Below, one piece after another: positions 30,893 to 36,088 of a stretch of DNA of 36,088 nucleotides. The stretch is from UMGS1908 sp045655005 (GTDB taxonomy: Bacteria > Bacillota > Clostridia > Christensenellales > UBA1242). The stretch lies in the NCBI GenBank assembly GCA_045655005.1, contig JAZOOJ010000013.1, positions 1 to 36,088 of the forward strand, read 5' to 3'. A program made the translations under genes and the position numbers. The stretch's first letter is position 1. Each line of letters begins with the position of its first letter. The notes below the pieces were generated by a model. That model made no database searches and was not told where the DNA came from. It worked only from the letters and a program-made list of their open reading frames with translations.

Positions 30893-33142
30893 ATGAATAA
30901 AAATATAAAGAAACTACTTCAAGTATTTGCTTGTATATGTGTATTTTCTTTTTTCGTTATAGGTGTGTCATTTAATAGCGGTATAATATTACCTAAAACA
31001 TATGCACAAGAAGACTATCTATGCCCAGAAGAGGGTTGTTTTGGAAGCTATATTAACGGATTTTGTAACCATTGTGGTGGATATCAAAAGGCAAAGTTGA
31101 CAACAGGGCAATATGACTTAGATGAAGTGGTTCAAATAGAAACAGTATATGAGATTTCAAATGCTGGGCAATTATATTGGTTTGCTGACAAAGTTAGAAA
31201 TGAAAATGGCTCATATGGTTCAGCAAGTGCTGTTTTGACTGCGGATATAATTGTCAATGAAGATGTATTGATTGAAGACATTGATGGAAATATAACGCTA
31301 AACGAAGACATATTTGATGATTTTAGAATTTGGACACCAATTGGTGGAATGGTCCAAGATACTGTAAATCCTGAAAGCTATTCGCTAATAACATACAATG
31401 GATATTTTGACGGACAACATCATAAAATCAGTGGTTTGTATTTCAATAATTCAAGTATAGATTATGTTGGCCTTTTTGGTGCTGTTAGAAATTCTAACAA
31501 TCCCAAAACTATTAAAAACATATCTGTTGTGGACTCATATTTGTGTGGAGAAGAATTTGTTGGTGGAATCGTGGGGCAAAATTCGCAGTCAACAACCATA
31601 AATTGTTGTTATACAGAAAATAGTATCTTAAAAGCAACATCTAAACTTGGTGGTATTACTGGAGCTAATTATGGGAAAATTGAGAATTGTTATAATTTAA
31701 GTGTTCTTGAGGCTAGTAATACCGTTGGTGGAATTGTTGGTATTTTAACCGTAGAAAATGCCAGTGTGTCAAACAGTTTAAATATGGGAGCGGTTGCTGG
31801 GAATACCTACGTAGGGGGAGTAGTTGGAAGGCGTCAAAGTGGAGCCAATATTATAAACTGCTATTATTTGCAAGATTGTGCAACAGATGGAGTAATAATT
31901 CATAATGGAGTAGGAAGTGCTGTTAATGGTGAATCAGTCGAAAATCTTTTAGGTGAAACATTTACGCAAAGTCTACAAGCGATTTCAAATGGAGAAACAA
32001 CATTTTTATTAAATAATGAAAACCAACAAGAAAATTATGTTTGGGGACAAAATATTGATAAAAGCGGAACCAAAGACTTACATCCAGTATTCAGTGCAGA
32101 TTTAGTATACAAAAATGTAGATTGTGATGGAACAACGCTAATAAATTTTAGTAATACTCAGCACATAAAAGAACATTATTATATAATAGAGCAAAATCAA
32201 AATAAATTATCGGTAGAGTGTGATATTTGTAAAAAAGCTTTTGACATAACCGTTAACGCACCACAAAATGCCGTTTATGATTCAGCTAGTAAACCTGCAA
32301 CAATAACTACAACAGAAGAAGGCTTAAATCTTGAAATATCATATACTGGCGTCTTAAATAGTGGGTCTAGTTATGTTTCGAATAATGCTCCAACCAATGC
32401 AGGGAATTACAATGCAACCATTAATTTTAATGGTGTAAGTGCAACAGTGAATTTTACGATTGAGAGAGCCCTCTTAGGAAATCCTAATATAAAGGGCAAA
32501 CCATATACTGGCAGTAATCAAGTTGCAGAGGTTGACCTTGAAAGTACAATATATGATGTAATTAGAAACAATGGGGGAACAAATGTTGGAGCATATGATG
32601 TTGTTTTAAAACTAAAAAGCACATCGAATTGGAGATGGGTAAACTCAAGTACAGATGAGTTGATAGTAAAATTTAACATTGAACAAGCAAACAATTCTTG
32701 GGTGATAACCCCATATATTCATAATTGGCATTTAGGTGAAACTCCAATAATACAAAATGGACGAACAAAGTTTGGGAATGAGGTTGTTGTTGAATATAGG
32801 CTAAAAGATGGAACCACTGATAATGACTACACCACAAAACAACCTGAACAAACAGGTGAGTATTATGTAAGATTTACCGTTCCGGGGACAAATAATTATT
32901 TAACACTAACACATATTGAAGAAATTAAAGTGTCAGAGTATTTAGGGTCTGGGAACATCGGTGCAATATCAACACCAGCGTCTAAATCGCCTAGAAATAC
33001 ACCAAAGGGGTTGCCTGCACTCGCAATTCTTGGAATTGTAACACTTTCGGTTTGTGCGGTGTTTGGTCTTGGTATAGGTATTTACCATTGGGTTGAAAAA
33101 ATCAAAAAAGACAGAAAAGAGAATAAAGATAAAGTTAGGTAA
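30893..33142 (+). CDS. GLUG-repeat surface protein with C-terminal membrane anchor
   Basis: This 749-residue exported protein has a basic N-terminus and hydrophobic segment (about 9-32), with probable signal peptidase cleavage after TYA (about 39). A Cys cluster follows (C44, C49, C58, C61; CNHC), resembling a zinc ribbon. GLUG-type repeats VGGIVG/LGGITG start at 223, 252, 278 and 307, a period of 26-29 residues, and probably form a beta-solenoid. A second Cys pair (CDIC) lies near residue 443. Two to three beta-rich Ig/MBG-like modules follow (about 450-680), with NAPTNAGNYNATINF and TNVGAYDVVLK as repeated motif forms. A Ser/Pro/Thr linker, one membrane helix (about 705-730) and a basic cytoplasmic tail end it. 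No LPxTG is present. It is probably an adhesin-like wall or membrane protein; ligand unknown. Confidence 0.85.
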   Translation: MNKNIKKLLQVFACICVFSFFVIGVSFNSGIILPKTYAQEDYLCPEEGCFGSYINGFCNHCGGYQKAKLTTGQYDLDEVVQIETVYEISNAGQLYWFADKVRNENGSYGSASAVLTADIIVNEDVLIEDIDGNITLNEDIFDDFRIWTPIGGMVQDTVNPESYSLITYNGYFDGQHHKISGLYFNNSSIDYVGLFGAVRNSNNPKTIKNISVVDSYLCGEEFVGGIVGQNSQSTTINCCYTENSILKATSKLGGITGANYGKIENCYNLSVLEASNTVGGIVGILTVENASVSNSLNMGAVAGNTYVGGVVGRRQSGANIINCYYLQDCATDGVIIHNGVGSAVNGESVENLLGETFTQSLQAISNGETTFLLNNENQQENYVWGQNIDKSGTKDLHPVFSADLVYKNVDCDGTTLINFSNTQHIKEHYYIIEQNQNKLSVECDICKKAFDITVNAPQNAVYDSASKPATITTTEEGLNLEISYTGVLNSGSSYVSNNAPTNAGNYNATINFNGVSATVNFTIERALLGNPNIKGKPYTGSNQVAEVDLESTIYDVIRNNGGTNVGAYDVVLKLKSTSNWRWVNSSTDELIVKFNIEQANNSWVITPYIHNWHLGETPIIQNGRTKFGNEVVVEYRLKDGTTDNDYTTKQPEQTGEYYVRFTVPGTNNYLTLTHIEEIKVSEYLGSGNIGAISTPASKSPRNTPKGLPALAILGIVTLSVCAVFGLGIGIYHWVEKIKKDRKENKDKVR

Positions 33143-33163
33143 TAAATTTTTCAAGGTAGACAA

Positions 33164-34369
33164 ATGAACGATAAAATCGTAAACATTGTAGTTCAAGAAG
33201 ATAAAAGCGTAAAAAGACTTCTAAAAAAGACTTCAAAAAAACTAAGGCGGTCTTTAAAGAAGTCTAAATTACGCTTGAAAGAAATAAAACTTAAACAACA
33301 AAAAAAATGGTGGCAAAAAGCATTAACTATATCATTAAATTTTTTAAGCATTGCAATTTTATTATCTGCAACATTAATATGTATAACCAGTGTTGCAAAC
33401 AGAGCAAGAAATATTCCGCCAATGTTTGCAGGGTACAGCACATTAACTATTCAAAGTCATAGTATGGAAAACAGTGGCCTTTATAAAGGGAATAGTGTTA
33501 TTGTGACAAGCGTTAATACAAGCGAATTGAAGAAAGATGACATCATAGCATTTTTTGTTTACAACAAAACACTCGAAGACATTTATTTGAAAGACTTAAA
33601 TGTTATAAGCACGGAAGATATTAAAACACTAAAATCTCAAAATACCTTCAAAAGATTTTTAGGTTTTCAATCTCGAATAATTAATGAAGCAGGTAAATCT
33701 AATTCAATATTAGTTATTCATCATATAAAAGATATCTATAAAGACGAGGAAGGAATTGTTTGGTTTTCAACCTATGGGTCATCAAATGAATATACAGACG
33801 AATGGTTGGTTCGACAAGACTTAGTTATTGGAAGATTAGACAATTCAACCACAGCACAATTAATTGCTTCTTTTATAGAATTTTTAACTAATCCAATAGG
33901 CTTATTCTTATTCATATTAATCCCGCTTACATATTTAATTTATTGCATAATTACAGAATTGTTGTACATTTGTGCAATAAAAAAATTACAATTACAGGTT
34001 TTGCGTGGGGAAAGGCGTTTAACTGACATCATTTGTGTAAGAAACAATGTAGGCTATTCATTGACACATAAAAAGAAGTTGGAGGTTCTTGCAACAGCTC
34101 CACAAGAGTTAAAGACGATATATTTGTCACTTCTTTGGGAAAATGGAAGTGCTCCACTTGCGATTAAAAAGCATTATATGAAAAAAAATATACTGCTTGG
34201 TATACACGCTGAATATAATGAGTTAGAGCGAACAATAATGCTTATGTATAAAGACAATGTTGACAATGAGTCAATAGCAAAATACTATATAACACAAAAA
34301 AATCAAATCCAACAAAAAGAGAGTAAATATAAAAGGATTTTAAAGAAAATAAAATTAAAAATTAACTAG
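33164..34369 (+). CDS. SipW/ER-type signal peptidase I (S26B) with unusual extensions
   Basis: The 401 residues start with a very basic stretch (about 15-48) and a membrane segment (about 50-75). The peptidase domain follows: nucleophile S100 in IQSHSMENSG, then NSVIVTSVNTSELKKDDIIAF. Likely catalytic H186 is in VIHHIKDI, and D212 is in the segment YGSSNEYTDEW. The Ser-His-Asp pattern is that of SipW/eukaryotic signal peptidases, not the Ser-Lys of most bacterial ones. Position 187 is His where family members usually have Arg (HRI). A second membrane segment pair (about 238-268) leads to a cytosolic basic domain of about 130 residues with no recognised family. It follows the surface protein by 21 bases, suggesting that protein is its substrate; this is inference. 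Confidence 0.82.
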   Translation: MNDKIVNIVVQEDKSVKRLLKKTSKKLRRSLKKSKLRLKEIKLKQQKKWWQKALTISLNFLSIAILLSATLICITSVANRARNIPPMFAGYSTLTIQSHSMENSGLYKGNSVIVTSVNTSELKKDDIIAFFVYNKTLEDIYLKDLNVISTEDIKTLKSQNTFKRFLGFQSRIINEAGKSNSILVIHHIKDIYKDEEGIVWFSTYGSSNEYTDEWLVRQDLVIGRLDNSTTAQLIASFIEFLTNPIGLFLFILIPLTYLIYCIITELLYICAIKKLQLQVLRGERRLTDIICVRNNVGYSLTHKKKLEVLATAPQELKTIYLSLLWENGSAPLAIKKHYMKKNILLGIHAEYNELERTIMLMYKDNVDNESIAKYYITQKNQIQQKESKYKRILKKIKLKIN

Positions 34370-34378
34370 GAGATTAGA

Positions 34379-35902
34379 ATGAAAAAAACAAAGGCAATTA
34401 TAATATTAGACGGATTAGGAGAATCGAACAAATTTCAAGGCAATGCTGTGAAAAAAGCAAAAATTGAAGTATTAGAAAAATTAAAAAATGAATATCCAAA
34501 CACATTAATCGACGCAAGTGGTTTTGCGGTTGGACTTCCTGATGGGCAAATGGGGAATAGTGAAGTAGGGCATTTAAATATTGGAAGTGGTAGAGTTGTT
34601 TATCAAGATAGTGTCGCAATCACAAATTCAATTAACGATTCAAGTTTTTTTGATAACGAAGCATTTGTTAAGGCTGTTAATAACTGTAAGAAGAACAACT
34701 CTGCATTACATATTATTGGTCTTTTAAGCGATGGTGGTGTACATTCTAAAATAGAACACTGCTTTGCGTGTTTAGACCTAGCAAAAAGAAATAATTTACA
34801 AAAAGTTTTTGTGCATTGTATCACTGATGGAAGAGATGTATCTCCAACAAGCTCAAAAATTTATTTAAGCCAATTACAAAACAAAATTAATGAAATTGGA
34901 ATTGGACAAATTGCAACCATAATCGGAAGATTCTATATTATGGACAGAGATAATCGTTGGGAAAGAGTAGAAAAAGGTTATAATCTTGTAGTTTGCGGAG
35001 AGGGAACAAAATATAATTCTTTTGAAGATGCAATTAGAGATAATTATTCAAAAGAAATTACAGATGAATTTATCCTTCCGTCTATAATTGGTGATTATGA
35101 TGGAATTAATAATAAAGACTCAATTATTTTCTTCAATTATCGAACAGATAGGGCAAGAGAAATAACTCGTTCAATTATTTTTGAAGACTTCAACAACTTT
35201 GAAAGAAAAAGAGAACTAAAAGATATTTGCTATGTTTGTATGACACAATATGATGCTTCATTTACAAATTGCGAAATTGCTTTTCCACCAAAACAGTTAA
35301 AGAATACTCTTGGAGAATATTTGTCAAACAAAGGTTTAACCCAAGCAAGAATTGCAGAAACTGAAAAGTACGCTCACGTAACATTTTTCTTTAATGGTGG
35401 AGTAGAAATTCCAAACAAAAATGAAGAACGTATATTAGTTTCAAGTCCAAAAGTAGAAACTTATGACTTACAGCCAGAAATGAGTGCATATGAAGTTACA
35501 GAAAAGGCATTAGAAGTTTTAGATAAAGGGATAGATGTTTTAATACTTAATTATGCAAATTGTGATATGGTTGGACATACTGGAAGTTTTGAAGCAACAA
35601 TCAAAGCAGTTCAAACTGTTGACGAATGTCTTGGTAAAGTAGTTGACAAGATAAAAGAAATTGGTGGTAGTGCTATCGTTACTGCAGACCATGGCAACGC
35701 TGAAACTATGGAAATGGAAGATGGTTCAGTGTGCACAGCACATACGACCAATTTAGTACCATTTATACTAGTTAGCGATGAATATAAAAATTGTAAACTT
35801 GCAAATGACGGTAGATTATGTGATGTCGCTCCAACGTTACTTCAATTGCTTAATTTAGAACAACCATCTGAAATGACGGGTAAATCATTAATAAAAAATT
35901 AA
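34379..35902 (+). CDS. gpmI: 2,3-bisphosphoglycerate-independent phosphoglycerate mutase
   Basis: This glycolytic enzyme interconverts 3- and 2-phosphoglycerate using two Mn ions. The 507 residues begin with the metal-binding ILDGLGES (D11). S61 in MGNSEVGHLNIGSGR is the phosphorylated serine. HCITDGRDVSPTS near residue 149 contacts substrate, and the C-terminal phosphatase-like half holds NYANCDMVGHTGSFEAT and TADHGNAETM. The first motif is LDGLG rather than the common LDGWG. AGGAGA lies before ATG 34379, 9 bases after the signal peptidase gene, so a core glycolytic gene is carried in an accessory transcription unit. Its stop codon overlaps that of a convergent gene. Confidence 0.97.
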   Translation: MKKTKAIIILDGLGESNKFQGNAVKKAKIEVLEKLKNEYPNTLIDASGFAVGLPDGQMGNSEVGHLNIGSGRVVYQDSVAITNSINDSSFFDNEAFVKAVNNCKKNNSALHIIGLLSDGGVHSKIEHCFACLDLAKRNNLQKVFVHCITDGRDVSPTSSKIYLSQLQNKINEIGIGQIATIIGRFYIMDRDNRWERVEKGYNLVVCGEGTKYNSFEDAIRDNYSKEITDEFILPSIIGDYDGINNKDSIIFFNYRTDRAREITRSIIFEDFNNFERKRELKDICYVCMTQYDASFTNCEIAFPPKQLKNTLGEYLSNKGLTQARIAETEKYAHVTFFFNGGVEIPNKNEERILVSSPKVETYDLQPEMSAYEVTEKALEVLDKGIDVLILNYANCDMVGHTGSFEATIKAVQTVDECLGKVVDKIKEIGGSAIVTADHGNAETMEMEDGSVCTAHTTNLVPFILVSDEYKNCKLANDGRLCDVAPTLLQLLNLEQPSEMTGKSLIKN

Positions 35903-36088
35903 TAAAACCTAACTTTGAATAATGAGTCGGAGTTGTTGACAAAGTCAACGATTTCGGCTTTTTTTGTGTCCATTTGTGGTGCAGGTTTATGTTGTGGCAG
36001 GTTGTTTATATTAAATAATTCAGACATTGTACATTCAGAGTTTTCGTCTGCTAAATATATTTTATGATTTTTATCATATTCTTGCTTA
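35899..36088 (-). CDS. C-terminal fragment of a convergent unidentified gene
   Basis: On the minus strand an open frame enters from the right edge and ends in TAA at 35901-35899, giving 62 residues that finish ...SDSLFKVRFY. An open frame this long is unlikely by chance in such AT-rich DNA, and the composition (Lys, Glu, Asn, Asp) looks protein-like. No family was recognised. Its stop overlaps the gpmI stop by 4 bases. The gpmI terminator hairpin lies within its coding sequence. Confidence 0.55.
   Translation of the reverse strand, partial: KQEYDKNHKIYLADENSECTMSELFNINNLPQHKPAPQMDTKKAEIVDFVNNSDSLFKVRFY
35925..35965 (+). terminator. Intrinsic terminator of gpmI
   Basis: A 16-bp stem (35925-35940 with 35944-35959, four G-U pairs when read as RNA) with loop AAA is followed by seven T in total (35959-35965). 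It lies inside the end of the convergent minus-strand frame. Confidence 0.85.

Noticed and set aside
1..36088. CRISPR arrays, insertion sequences, prophage, tRNA or rRNA genes
   Set aside because: No spaced repeats, transposase or phage genes, or tRNA-like cloverleaf sequences were noticed; a dedicated tRNA scan was not possible.

Overview
The window comes from an AT-rich (about one third G+C by eye), endospore-forming Clostridia-like member of the Bacillota. It carries spoVAC-D-E and yunB (spore genes), strong AGGAGG-type ribosome binding sites, consensus sigma-A promoters, intrinsic terminators, and gene orders known from Bacillus and Clostridia. Nearly all genes lie on the plus strand. The exceptions are one large lipoprotein gene and a fragment at the right edge. 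No phage, IS element, CRISPR array, tRNA or rRNA was seen.

Left part (1-10.1 kb): the end of an unidentified gene, a membrane-anchored metallo-beta-lactamase-fold hydrolase of the ComEC type, and a minus-strand Asn/Thr/Ser-rich lipoprotein. The lipoprotein is divergent from spoVAC-spoVAD-spoVAE, which has a forespore-type promoter. A minimal two-gene SUF iron-sulfur system (sufC plus a short sufB) follows with an aldehyde dehydrogenase, then a DUF421 membrane protein and YunB.

Middle part (10.1-28.1 kb) is housekeeping. A cysteine desulfurase is paired with ThiI (tRNA thiolation). Two M16 peptidase homologues come next, one of them with a broken zinc motif. They are followed by FtsK/SpoIIIE, RimO, PgsA and RecA, a shortened version of the Bacillus ymfF-ymfH...pgsA-recA neighbourhood. 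Then come SecD, SecF, RecJ and the bifunctional (p)ppGpp enzyme Rel, matching the secDF-recJ-apt-relA order without apt. SecD and SecF are very divergent and lack the transmembrane Asp-Asn motifs of the family.

Right part (28.1-36.1 kb): rpsO with a structured leader that displays a G-U/G-C pair like the S15 site on 16S rRNA, then pnp. Next is an accessory pair: a GLUG-repeat surface protein, and a SipW/ER-type signal peptidase with unusual extensions. The window ends with gpmI and a convergent minus-strand gene fragment whose stop codon overlaps that of gpmI.

The least explained elements are the Cys-paired Asn-rich lipoprotein beside spoVA, the motif-less SecDF, the surface protein/signal peptidase pair, and inverted repeats lying on the recA and M16-operon promoters.
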